Positions 11,817 to 25,194 of a stretch of 64,000 nucleotides of DNA are shown piece by piece. The stretch is from Megaleporinus macrocephalus (Eukaryota; Chordata; Actinopteri; Characiformes; Anostomidae), in the NCBI GenBank assembly GCA_021613375.1, contig CM038717.1, forward strand, positions 41,129,628 through 41,193,627. Direction: 5' to 3'. A program made the translations under genes and the position numbers. Position 1 is the stretch's first letter. The number at the start of each line of letters is the position of its first letter. The notes under the pieces are model-generated. The model did not search any database, was not told where the DNA came from, and saw nothing but the letters and a program-made list of their open reading frames with translations.

Positions 11817-14800
11817 CTCTCTCTCTCTCTCTGTCTGTGTCTGTCTGTCTGTTTGTCTGTACTTCCCTATGTGTCCTCAGGGTGGAGCTGTGAGCTCACT
11901 TTGGTTTTAAGTGTTCAGTAATTTAGTCACAAGGACAGAAAAGTCTCTCTCCTCCTCTTACTTTCTTCTCCTCCTATTACTCTCCTTTCTTCTCCTCCCC
12001 TCTCTTTCTCTTACTCTCCTCTCTTCTCCTCCCATCTCTCTTTCTCTTACTCTCCTCTCTTCTTCCTCCCCTCTCTCTTTCTCTTACTCTCCTCTCTTCT
12101 CCTCCCCTCTCTCTTTCTCTTACTCTCCCTCTCTTCTCCTCCCATCTCTCTTTCTCTTACTTCTCCTCTCTTCTCCTCCCCCCTCTCCTCCTATTTCTCT
12201 CCTCTCTTCTCATCCCCTCTCTCTTTCTCTTACTCTCCTCTCTTTCTCCTCCCCTCTCTCTTTCTCTTACTCTCCTCTCTTCTCCTCCCCTTCTCTCTTT
12301 CTCTTACTCTCCTCTCTTCTCCTCCCCTCTCTCTTTCTCTTACTCCTCCTCTCTTTCCTCCTCCCTCTCTCCTCCTATTACTCTCCTCTCTTCTCCTCCC
12401 CTCTCTCTTTCTCCTACTCTCCTCTCTTCTCCTCCCCTCCTCTCTTCTCTTTACTCTCCTCTCTTCTCCTCCCCTCTCTCCTCCTATTACTCTCCTCTCT
12501 TCTCCTCCCCCTCCTTTCTCTTACTCTCCCTCTTCTCCTCCCATCTCCTTTCTCTTACCTCCTCCTTCTCCTCCCCTCTCTCTTCTCCTACTCCTCTCTT
12601 CTCCTCCCCTCTTTCTTTCTCTTACTCTCCTCTCTCTTCTCCCCTCTCTCTTTCTCTTACTCTCCTCTCTTCTCCTCCCCTCTCTCTTTCTCTTACTCTC
12701 CCTCTTCTCCTCCCCTCTCTCCTCCTATTACTCTCCTCTCTTCTCTTCCCCACTCACTTTCTCCTACTCTCCTCTCTTCTCCTCCCCTCTCTCTTTCTCT
12801 TACTCTCCTCTCTTCTCCTCCCCTCGTTCTTTCTCTTACTCTCCTCTCTTCTTCTCCCCTCTCTCTTTCTCTTACTCTCCTCTCTTCTCCTCCCCCCTCT
12901 CTTCTCCTCCCCTCTGTCTTTCTCTTACTCTCCTCTCTTCTCCTCCCCTCTCTCTTTCTCCTACTCTCCTCTCTTCTCCTCCCCTCTCTCTTTCTCTTAA
13001 CTCTACTCTTCTTCTCCTCCCCTCTCTCTTTCTCTACTCTCCTCTCTTCTCCTCCCCCACTTCCTCCTCCATTACCTCACCTCTCTTCTCTCCCCTCTCT
13101 CTTTCTCTACTCTTCTCTCCTTTCTTCTCCTCCCTCTATCTTTCTCTTACTCTCTCTCTATTCTCCTCCCCCTCCTCTTTTTCTCTTACTCCACCTCTCT
13201 CTCCTCCATCTCTCTTTCTCTTACTCTCCTCTCTTTCTCCTCCCTCTCTCTTTCTCTGTACTCATCCTCTCTTCTCCTCCCCTCTCTCTCTTTCTCTACT
13301 CTCCTCCTTCTCCTCCCCTCTCTCCTCCTATTACTCTCCTCTCTCTCTCCCCCCTCTCTCTTTCTCCTACTCTCCTCTCTTCCTCCTCCCCCTCTTCTCT
13401 TCTCTTACTCTCCTCTCTTCTCCTCCCCTCTCTCCTCCTATTACTCTCCTCTCTTCTCATCCCCTCTCTCTTTCTCTTACTCTCCTCTCTTCTCCTCCCC
13501 TCTCTCATTCTCTTACTCTCCTCTCTTCTCCTCCCCTCTCTCTTTCTCTTACTCTCCTCTTCTTCTCCTCCCCTCTCTCTTTCTCTTACTCTCCTCTCTC
13601 TCCTCTCCCCTCTCTCCTCCTATTACTCTCTCTCTTCTCCTCCCCTCACTCTTTCTCCTACTCTCCTCTCTTCTCCTCCCCTCTCTCTTTCTCTTACTCT
13701 CCTCTCTTCTCCTCCCATCTCTCCTCCTATTTACTTCTCCTCTCTATCTCCTCCCCCTCTCTCTTTCTCTTACTCTCCTCTCTTCTCCTCCCATCTCTCT
13801 TATCTCTTACGCTCCTCTTCTTCGCCTTCCCCTCTCTCTTTCGACCTACTCTCCTCTCTTCGTCCTTCCCCGCTTTCTTTCTCTTACGCTCCTCTCTTCT
13901 TCTCCCCTCTCTCTTTCTCTTACTCTCCTCTCTTCTCCTCCCCTCTTCTCTTTCTCTTACTCTCCTCTCTTCTCCTCCCCCTCTCTCCTCCTATTACTCT
14001 CCTCTCTTCTCTTCCCCACTCACTTTCTCCTACTCTCCTCTCTCTCCTCCCCTCTCTCTTTCTCTTACTCTCCTCTCTTCTCCTCCTCTCGTTCTTTCTC
14101 TTACTCTCCTCTCTTCTTCTCCCCTCTCTCTTCTCTCTTACTCTCCTCTCTTCTCCTCCCCCCTCTCTTCTCTCTCCCTCTGTCTTTCTCTTACTCTCCT
14201 CTCTTCCTCCTCCCTCTCTCTTTCTCCTACTCTCCTCTCTTCTCCTCCCTCTCCTCTTTCTCTTACTCTACTCTCTTCTCCCTCCCCTCTCTCTTTCTCT
14301 TACGTCTCCTCTCTTCTCTTCCTTCTCTCCTCTATTACTCTCCTCTCTTCTCCTCCCCTCTCTCTTTCTCTACTCTCCTTTCTTCTCCTCCCCTCTCTCT
14401 TTCTCTTACTCACCTCTCTTCTCCTCCCCCTCTCTTTTTCTCTTACCTTCTCTCTTCACCCTCCCGTTTCTCTTACTCTTCTCTTCCCCACTCTCTGTCT
14501 CCTACTCTCCTCTCTTCTCTCCCCTCTCTCTTTCTCTTACTCTCCTCTCCTTCTCCTCCCCTCGTTCTTTCTCTTACTCTCCTCTCTTCTTCTCCCCTCT
14601 CTCTTTCTCTTACTCTCCTCTCTTCTCCTCCCCCCTCTCATTCTCCTCCCCTCTCTCTTTCTCTTACTCTCCTCTCTTCTCCTCCCCTCTCTCCTCCTAT
14701 TACTCCTCCTCTCTTCTCCTCCCCTCTCTCTTTCTCTTACTCTCCTCTCTTCTCCTCCCCTCTCTTTTTCTCTTACTCTCCTCTCTTCACCTCCCCTTTC

Positions 14801-17800
14801 TCTTACTCTCCTCCTCCCTCTCTCTGTCTCCTACTCTCCTCTCTTCTCCTCCCCTCTCTCTTTCTCTTACTCTCCTCTCTTCTCCTCCCCTCTTTCTTTC
14901 TCTTACTCTCCTCTCTTCTTCTCCCCTCTCTCTTTCTCTTACTCTCCTCTCTTCTTCTCCCCTCTCTCTTTCTCTTACTCTCCTCTCTTCTCCTCCCCTC
15001 TCTCTTTCTCTTTACTCTCCTCTCTTCCTCCTCCCCTCTCTCTTTCTCTTACTCTCCTCTCTTCTCCTCCCCTCTCTCTTTCTCTTACTCTCCTCTCTTC
15101 TCCTCCCCTCTCTCTTTCTCTTACTCTCCTCTCTTCTCCTCCCCTCTCTCCTCCTATTACTCTCCTCTCTTCTCCTCCCCTCTCTCCTCCTATTGCTCTC
15201 CTCTCTTCTCCTCCCCTCTCTCTTTCTCTTACTCTCCTCTCTTCTCCTCCCCTCTCTCTTTCTCTTACTCTCCTCTCTTCTCCTCCCCCTCTCTCTTTCT
15301 CTTACTCTCCTCTCTTCTCCTCCCCTCTCTCTTTCTCTTACTCTCCTCTCTTCTCCTCCCCTCTCTCTTTCTCTTACTCTCCTCTCTTCTCCTCCCCTCT
15401 CTCTTTCTCTTACTCTCCTCTCTTCTCCTCCCCTCTCTCCTCCTATTGCTCTCCTCTCTTCTCCTCCCTCTCTCTTTCTCTTACTCTCCTCTCTTCTCCT
15501 CCCCTCTCTCTTTCTCTTAGTCTCCTCTCTTCTCCTCCCCTCTCTCTTTCTCTTACTCTCCTCTCTCCTCCTCCCCTCTCTCCTCCTATTACTCTCCTCT
15601 CTTCTCCTCCCCTCTCTCTTTCTCTTACTCTCCTTTCTTCTCCTCCCCTCTCTCTTTCTCTTACTCTCCTCTCTTCTCCTCCCCTCTCTCTTTCTCTTAC
15701 TCTCCTCTCTTCTCCTCCCCTCTCTCCTCCTATTACTCTCCTCTCCTTTCCTCCCCTCTCTCCTCCTATTACTCTCCTCTCCTTTCCTCCCCTCTCTTCT
15801 CCTATTACTCTCCTCCCCTTTCTCTTTCTCTTACTCTCCTCTCCTTCCCTCTCTCCTCCTATTACTCTTTTCTGGTCCGCTCTCTCTTCATTTTACCGCC
15901 CCGCTCATCTCCTCTCTCCTCCTCTCTCCTCCTCTCCTCTCTCAGTCTATCTTCTCTCAGTTGCGTTTGTCTCCGAGTCTGAAGAAGGTGTTGTTTGCGA
16001 CGGCTCTGGGCAGCGTTGCCCTGGCGCTGACGGCTCATCACCTGAAGAGGCGGGGCAGGAAGAGGAAGCAGACGGCGGAGAAAGGCGCGGTGAAGCCGGT
16101 GGGCATTCCTGAACAGCTGCTCCGCTCCGGCAGACCAGCTTCACTGAAGAGAGGTGAGGACCCCAACTCTGTCTGTTACTGCCCCCTACACGCTGATTCC
16201 CTCCTGCCCCAGCCATGCTCCTGCCCCAGCCATGCTCCTGCCCCAGCCATGCTCCTGCCCCAGCCATGCTCCTGCCCCAGCCATGCTCCTGCCCCAGCCA
16301 TGCTCCTACTGCTCTTGCAGTAGATTACACTATATGGCCAAAAGTATGTGGACACCTAATTGTCACCCCTGTATTAGCTTATTGGACTTCATAACCATGA
16401 GCATTAATATAGGTTACCCCCCCCCCCCCTCCAGCTGGTAACAGCCTCCACTGTTCTGGGAAGGCATTTCCAGTTTTGGAGTATGTTAGTGGCGTTCAGG
16501 CAGAAGAGCATTTGAGGGTTTAGGCGGGGGTGTTGATCACTACCCTACTGGTCTGTGAACTGGTGTTAGCTGTTGAGAATGATGTTGGAAATTTTTGCAC
16601 CCTGATTTGTGGTAAACTGCTGTGTGAGTCATTCATTATAATAATAATTATTATTATTATAATAAATTATTATTATTATTATTTATTTAAAATTATTTAT
16701 TTTTATTTTTTAGGAGTTTTTCTTAGGTATATTGTATAAACTGTACTGTTTCTTCATCTATTGTTCGTACTGAGTGCCTTTGCTGCTGTAACGCTGTGAA
16801 TCCCCCCCTCTGTGTTAATAATAAAGGATGATCTTCTCTTCAGTACGACCCATTCTACTTGCAGGGTTTGTCTGTGGAGGCTGCGTGGCTATGTGCTTGA
16901 TTTCATGCACCTGTTAGTAGTGGGTGTGGCTGAAACACCTGAACTCAGTAATTGTGAGAGGTGGCTGTGTGATGTATCATAAGAATGTCCGTATGACGTA
17001 TTTGTGTAATCCGTGTTCTTGTTGTGGCTCTGTGTGTTTCAGGTCCGTTTCCGGGCCGGCAGATGATGAGCCCCAGCACACGCAGCAATGACACAATGAG
17101 TGGAATCTCATCACTCGCTGCCAGCAAACACTCCAGTTCATCACACAGCATCACTTCGGTACGATAAAAAGTTATCACATTATCTCACATGTTCCTTACT
17201 AGCTACATATGAGCAGCATACATAAACACAAGACCCGGTTATACTTCACTCCTGACTCCTGGCCTTGTGGCCTAATCTGACTGTGCTTCCATGCTGGGAA
17301 AACTCCCAGTCAGCAGCCCACTGTTGTGAGAGTCTCCCAGTTAACTGACCAGCTGCAATGCAGAGTGTCATCGCTCATGAAGAGTCTGCTTCGTGGCCCA
17401 GGCAAGATCCATGTTTTTTGGGTAAAGTCTCCTGGTCTGTGGCCCAGTCAAGCTCTACATCTGTAATGAAGAGTTTCTGTACTTGTGGCCCAGTCAAGCT
17501 CTACATCTGTAATGGATAGTCTCTGTACTTGTGGCCCAGTCAAGCTCTACATCTGTAATGGATAGTCTCTGTACTTGTGGCCCAGTCAAGCTCTACATCT
17601 GTAATGAAGAGTTTCTCTACTTGTGGCCCAGTCAAGCTCTACATCTGTAATGAAGAGTTTCTCTACTTGTGGCCCAGTCAAGCTCTACATCTGTAATGAA
17701 GAGTTTCTGTACTTGTGGCCCAGTCAAGCTCTACATCTGTAATGAAGAGTTTCTGTACTTGTGGCCTGGCTAAACTCCTCTTTGGGCTTGTGGCCCAGTC

Positions 17801-20800
17801 AACTTTCCTGACATAGTAAAAAACTTTCAGCCTCACGACCCAGCCAAACCCCACTATGAATGTAGATGATTAATCATCTAGCCTGTGACTCAAACTCAGC
17901 AGTGACAAGTGTCATTGCTTAAGACCTAGTTGAACTTTGCTTAGGGCTTGTGGCCCAGTCCAGTTTCACCACCATAGTGAAAAGCCTCCAGTCAAACTCT
18001 ATGACGGTGAAGAGTCTCTTGGCCTCCAAGCGACCCATGGCCTGATCCAACTTGACTTTCATGGTGAAAAAAAAACCTCCCAGCATCTGGCCCAGTCACA
18101 CACCACTTTGGCAGTGAGAAATCTCCTGGCTTGTTGCCCAGTCAATCTGTAATGAAGAGTTTCTATGCTCATATTGCCTGTGACTTGCTCGAGACCTGGT
18201 TCAACTCTGCTTAGGACTTGTGGCCCAGTCAAATTCTGTACCTCTGTGAAAGGCCTCTTTGTTCATGGCCCAGTCAAACTCCACTATGACAGTGGAGAGT
18301 CTCTTAGCCTGCTTGCGACCCGTTTAAGCTCTATTTCCAGCTGGTGGCCTGATCCAACTCGCGGTGGAATAACCTCCTAGCTTTTGGCCCAGTCACACAC
18401 CGCTCTGGCTCACAAACAAGTCAGTTTTCACTGCTGTGGTGTAAAGTCACTCAGCTCACCGCCCAGCCAGTCTCCGCTACACCTACCCGGCTCATGGCCC
18501 AGTCACACTCTGCTACAGTGGTGAGAAGTCCCCTGGACCGTTACCCAGTCCAAGTCCTTAATGTGGTGACCCAGTCAAACTACTCTTTTCTTATAAAACA
18601 CCTTCCAGTTCATAAACACATTAAACTCTAAACACATCACAAACAATAACAGTCATGACATCACTTCAGTGTATCACACAGACTCTAGCTCAGGGTTACA
18701 CAACTCACTGCCTGTGTTTGTGGTTTGCAGGCGCGACTCCCTCCGTCTCCGAACCAGCCAGCCGCTGCAGCCACGCCGTGGGAGGCGGAGCCAGTGGCAG
18801 AAGAGCCTGGGGCGATAGAAGATGCGAACGCAGAGAACCTGTACATTATGGGTAATTTAGCCCGGCCAGATTTACAAAAACAGCTTTATTTAAATAATGC
18901 AAATAAGCTTTTAGTAGATCTTATCCTGTTTAGGTTTCGTTCTTTGTTGGTCCCAGTCGCTATGGAGCCGTACAGTTAATAAGAGACCATAAAACCTTAT
19001 GACATCTTATGAATCTTATGATAAGCTCCAAATCTTGGCTACAAAGACGGATTAATGACTTCGACGTGTGTAGGTTTAAAGTGATGGTGAGATTTTCCTC
19101 CTTTAGTTTTGTACATTGAATTTTCTTGAACTCCTGCATTTTAGCTCTGCTGGTTAACACGTTCAAGACTGAGTCTCGTCTGAGCGTCTACTGAACCTTT
19201 ACTGAGTCTCTACTGAGTCTCTACTGAACCTTTACTAAGCCTCTACTGAGTCTCTACTGAACCTTTACTAAGCCTCTACTGAGTCTCTACTGAACCTTTA
19301 CTAAGCCTCTACTGAGTCTCTACTGAACCTTTACTAAGCCTCTACTGAGTCTCTACTGAACCTTTACTAAGTCTCTACTGAGTCTCTACTGAACCTTTAC
19401 TAAGTCTCTACTGAGTCTTTATTTAGCTTCTACTGAGTCTTTGCTGAGTCTTTGCTGAGTCTTTGCTGAGTCTTTGCTGAGTCTTTGCTGAGTCTTTGCT
19501 GAGTCTAACACAAAGGCGGAACAAACACACGCTTGAAAGTGGGTGTAGATAGATAGATAGATAGATCTTTATTGATCCCTTTGGGAGGGTTCCCTCAGGG
19601 AAATTAACATTCCAGTAGCATCACAATAAATTACAATAAAGACACAAGAAACACAAGGTCCTGTATGGTCCAGCCACAGCCCGAGGTACTTGTAGGACTC
19701 CACAGTCTCCACCTCAGCTCCCTCTATCAGAACTTGGTCTGGACCTCCCAAAGTCAATGACCAGTTCCTTGGTCTTTGAGGTGTTGAGCTGCAGGTGGTT
19801 GCTGTGGCACCAAACAGCAAAGTCCCTCACCAGGCTCCTGTACTCCTCCTCTGGATCATCCCTGATACACCCCACAATAGCTGTGTCATCAGCAAACCTC
19901 TGAATGTGACACAGCTCAGAGTTGTAGCAGAAGTCCGCGGTGTACAGGGTGAAGAGGAGAGGTGCCAACACTGTGCCCTGGGGTGCCCCAATGCTGCTGA
20001 TCACAGTGTCAGACGTGGTGTCTTTCAGCCTGACGTGCTGCGGCCTGTCGGTGAGGTAGCTGGAAATCCATGTGACCAGTTTGTGGCCAAATACGGTGAA
20101 TATATAACCTTATCAGCTGCAAGCGTTTCCTCTTCTCTCTCTCATCACAAGCAACGCGCGACAATCAGATCTCAGATCTGTTGAAACAGAGTGTCAGCCA
20201 GTAGAAGCTACAGCCCCCGGTTGTGAGGGACGATATGTCTTAACAGAGTTTGGAGGAAATCTCTGTGATTCTGATCTGCAGGTATGGAGCTGTTTGAAGA
20301 GGCGCTGCAGAAGTGGGAGCAGGCTCTAAACGTCAGGCACAGGACCCAGCCTGAAGCCTCCGCCAGTCACAGCCTCGCCCTGCAGGGGGCAGCACTCACG
20401 GTAAAACACACACTGACTGATAAAACACTTAACGTAGTGTTTCACACGTGCAGCCTCTTATAAATGTAACAGGACTTTAGACTGTAGAGGAATTTTATGA
20501 GTTAGAGTCTTCAGCAGCTTGAGGACTGAAGGCACTGTCGACCAGATTAGCTGTGGTGCCGTGGTTACTGTGGTGGTCCTGCTCTGCCAAGCTGGTCCGT
20601 CTTGTTTCAGAGATGCTGTTTAAGTTGCTGAAGCCGCTCGTGAGGTTCTCTGTTAGTTGCGTGTATGTTCCAGATGAACTGGGTTTAGGAAGCTCTTGAA
20701 AGAGCCTGAAGTGATGGTGAGTAACTGTGCACTGTGATCACCACAGCCGGAAACTCGTAACCGGAAGTTTGCGGAGAAGCTGGAGTCGCTCCTGCACCGC

Positions 20801-21468
20801 GCGTATCATCTGCAGGAGGATTTCGGCAGCACCATACCTCCCGACAGTCTGCTGGCCGACCTGGGTGAGTTCACACTCGCGGGCAGGAGTGCTCACGCGG
20901 TCAGAGTGTCTGCGCGGAGTGTGTACCGCTGACGGTGTGTTTGGTGTGTGTGTGTGGTAGAAAGTGAAGGCACGCTGATTCTGCCCACGGTGGAGAGTTC
21001 GCACCGGATACAGGACGACGACGCCACGACCATCACGTCCGACGATTCCTTCTTCTCCGCGGCCGAGGTCAGCACACTCTCCACACTCTGATAACCACAC
21101 TCGTTTAACTGTAGTGTACCTGTTTTATCTTAATCTCTCTCTTTTCTCTCTCTCTCTTCTTTTCTCTCTCTCTCTTTTCTCTCTCTCTCTCTTTTCTCTC
21201 TCTTTTCTCTCTCTCTCTTTTCTCTCTCTCTCTTCTTTTCTCTCTCCTTTCTCTCTCTCTCTCTCTCTTTTTCTCTCTCTCTCTCCTTTTCTCTCTCTCT
21301 CTCTCTCCTCTCCTTTTCTCTTTCTCTCTCTCTCCTCTCTCTCTCTCTTTTCTCTCTCTCTCTCTTCTTTTCTCTCTCTCTCTCTCCTTTTCCTCTCTCT
21401 CTTCTTTTCTCTCTCTCTCTCTCTCTCATTTTCCTCTCTCTCTCTCCTTTTCCTTTCTTTCTCTCTCC

Positions 21469-21500
<32 letters not shown>

Positions 21501-21657
21501 CTTTTCTCTCTCTCTCTTTTCTCTCTCTCTCTCTTTTCTCTCTTCTCTCTCTCTCTTTTCTCTCTCTCTCTCTCTTTTCTCTCTCCTTTTCTCTCTCTCT
21601 CTCTCTTTTTCTCTCTCTCTCTCCTTCTCTCTCTCTCTCTCTCTCTCCTTTTCTCTT

Positions 21658-21689
<32 letters not shown>

Positions 21690-21938
21690 TTTCTCTCTCT
21701 CTCTCTTCTTTTCTCTCTCTCTCTCTCCTTTTCTCTCTCTCTTCTTTTCTCTCTCTCTCTTTTCTCTCCTTTTCTCTCTCTCTCTTTTCTCTCTCTCTTT
21801 TCTCTCTCTCTCTCTTCTTTTCTCTCTCTCCTTTTCTCTCTCTCTCTTCTTTTCTCTCCTTTTCTCTTTCTCTCTCTTCTTTTCTCTCTCTCTCTTTTAT
21901 CTCTCTCTCTCTCTTCTTTTCTCTCTCTCTCTCTCTCT

Positions 21939-21969
<31 letters not shown>

Positions 21970-22803
21970 CTTTTCTCTCTCTCTCTCTTTTCTCTCTCTT
22001 CTCTCTCTCTCTTTTCTCTCACTCTCTTCTCTCTCTCTCTCTTCTTTTCTCTCTCTCTCTCTCCCTCTTTTCTCTCTCTCTCTCCTTTTCTCTCTCTCTC
22101 TTATTTTCTCTCTCTCTCCCTCTTTTCTCTCTCTCTCTCCTTTTCTCTCTCTCTCTCTTATTTTCTCTCTCTTCTTTTCTCTCTCTCTCTTCTTTTCTCT
22201 TTCTCCTCTCTCACTCTCCATCTCTCGATCTATTTCTTTCTCTTGCTCTCTTTCTCTGTCTCTCCATCTCTCACTCTCTCTCTGCCTCTCTCTCGTGCAC
22301 TCTCTTCATCTTTCTGTCTCTCTCTGTTTCTCTCTCCCCCACCCCCCTCCTCTTCTCTCCCTCTCGCTCTCCTTCTCTCCCTCCTTCTCCTTTTCTCTCT
22401 CTTCTCTCTCTATTTCTCTCTCTCTCTTTCCTTTTCTCTCTTTCCTTTTCTCTCTCTCTCTCTCTCTCCCTCCCCACTCACTTCTTTTTTCTCTCTCCTC
22501 TTGCGCTCTCTTCATCTTTCTCTGTCTCTCTCTGTTTCTCTCTCTCCCCCCTCTCCCCTTCTCTCCCTCTTGCTCTCTCACTCTCCTTTTCTCTCCTTCT
22601 CTCCCTCCTTCTCTCTTTCTCTCTCCTTTTCTCTCTTTCTCCTCTTCTCTCTCACTCTCCGACTCGCTCTTTCTCTTGCGCTCTCACTCTCCATCTCTGG
22701 TTCTATCTCTCTCTCTCTCGCTCTGTCTCTGTCTCTCTTGCACTCTCTCTATCTCTCTCTCTATCTCTGTCTCTTACTCTCTCTCTCTTGCACTCTCTCC
22801 ATC

Positions 22804-22834
<31 letters not shown>

Positions 22835-23005
22835 TCTATCTCTGTCTCTTACTCTCTCTCTTGCACTCTCTCCATCTTTCTCTCTCTCTCTCTCCTTTTC
22901 ACTCTATCTCTCTCTCTATGCTCTATCTCTGGCTCTTTCTCTTTTGTACTCTATCTCTCTCTCTTCTTTTCTCTCTCTCTCTCCATCTTTCTCTCTCTCT
23001 TCTTT

Positions 23006-23066
<61 letters not shown>

Positions 23067-23259
23067 TACTCTCTCTCTTGCACTCTCTCCATCTTTCTCT
23101 CTCTCTCTCTCCTTTTCACTCTATATCTCTCTCTCTTGCTCTGTCTCTCTCGCTCTATCTCTGGCTCTTTCTCTCTTGCACTCTCTCTATCTCCTTTTCT
23201 CTCTCTGTCTCTCTCTGTCTCTCTTTCTCTCTCCATCTTTCTCTCTCTCTTCTTTTCTA

Positions 23260-23346
<87 letters not shown>

Positions 23347-24130
23347 CAGCTGTTTGATGCGTTGTCTCTGGATGAGGTGTATCAGCCGTTGAGACCTGCA
23401 GCTCTGTATGAAGAGGCTCTGAGTTTAGTGAGTGAAGGAAAGGTGTCCTGCAGATCTTTCAGGTAGTGTAGTCGTTCTGAAACATTTGAAGGAGTTAGAT
23501 CTATGTTTCATAATGAACTTTAATGTTTTAATGTTTTGTTCCTGCAGGTTATTATACAGTGTATTAATAGTACAACACGCTGCAGTGCTGCTGTAATAGA
23601 ACAAAGCTGAGATATTTTCTATTTTAATAGAAGTGTTTAGTTTATTTGGCTTCTTAACATTTTTATTATGATAATCAGCGTTAAGGGCTACACAGCCAAC
23701 CCTCCATCACCTCCGCCTGTCTACACACACTAGAGGTAGTGAAACACCCACATACACACACCACCGGGGCAGTGAAACACCCACATACACACACCACTAG
23801 GGGCAGTGAAACACCCACATACACACACCACCGGGGCAGTGAAACACCCACATACACACACCACTAGGGGCAGTGAAACACCCACATACACACACCACCA
23901 GGGGCAGTGAAACACCCACATACACACACCACTAGGGGCAGTGAAACACCCACATACACACACCACTAGGGGCAGTGAAACACCCACATACACACACCAC
24001 CGGGGCAGTGAAACACCCACATACACACACCACTAGGGGCACTGAAACACAGAAACACACTTGGGTGTTCCACTGCCCCCTAGTTTGTGTGTTCAATGGC
24101 GTGTGTATATGTGGGTATTTCACTGCCCAC

Positions 24131-24166
<36 letters not shown>

Positions 24167-25127
24167 GTGAGGAGCCCTATTCATGGCGCCCAGGGAGCAG
24201 TTGGGGGTTAGGGTTCTTCCTCAAGGGCACTTCAGTCATGTCCTGTTAGTCCAGGGGATCAACCTGGCAAAAAAAAACAGCAGCCACAATACGAATAATT
24301 CCTATTAGAAATTAATAATATGCCACCATTACCCAAATAAATAAGTTTACCTGCATCTAAAATGTATTTATTTAAAAAAAATATAAACTCCGTGATATAC
24401 AGTACTGTGTAAAGCTATTTTTTCCAGATGGGAAGTTTTAATTTATTCAGTAAACACTTTATTATTAAATATTAAACAGTATTAATAGAGTAAGTAGTGT
24501 TTTACACTTTATTATTAAATATGAATCAGTATTAATAGAGTAAGTAGAGCTTTTCCATACGTCAGTGTGTTTATTTAACTCTTTCCAAGCTTCTCCTAAA
24601 CAACCCAGTATTATTATCAGTTCTGATCTAATACCTGCTTTGACTGCTCAGTACTTCATTAAGATAAATCAAGAACTGAACACATTCATACAATGTCTGG
24701 GGCGTCCAGGAGAAATCTGGAACCTAACTTTGTTCTTCAAACTGGATCAAGATCTGATCTACTTCTCTCACAATAACATATTCATGTTACTTTGTATTGT
24801 ATGTCTGATTATTTATCTGTTCTAATCAGATCTGCTCTTCTTACTGGTGTACATACACTTATTGATCAGATAAACACTTTTATACTCTATTAGTTCAGGG
24901 AGTTTTACACAGTTGTGTGTGTGTGTGTGTGAGAGAGAGAGTGAGAGAGTGAGAGATGGTTGTGGTTTAGAGATCAGAGATCTTTCAGGTTCTACGCTCC
25001 ACTGAGTGCAGTAACACCCACTAACACACTGTTTCTGTTTTTGCTCTACAGGACGGAGATGCTGGAGTGTTACAGCGATCAGGACTTCCTGACTAAGCTA
25101 CACTGCGTCCGGCAGGCCTTCCACGTC

Positions 25128-25194
<67 letters not shown>

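Noticed and set aside
11911..16323. 1470-residue open frame running into MIGA2 exon 3
   Set aside because: The pyrimidine array is stop-poor and happens to be in frame with the exon. The family's exon boundary and the acceptor at 15945 show the array is intronic.
21114..23466. Open frames of 365-747 residues (plus) and 363 residues (minus) in the CT tract
   Set aside because: Low-complexity Ser/Leu or Arg/Glu artefacts. Only the final 113 nt belong to MIGA2 exon 9.
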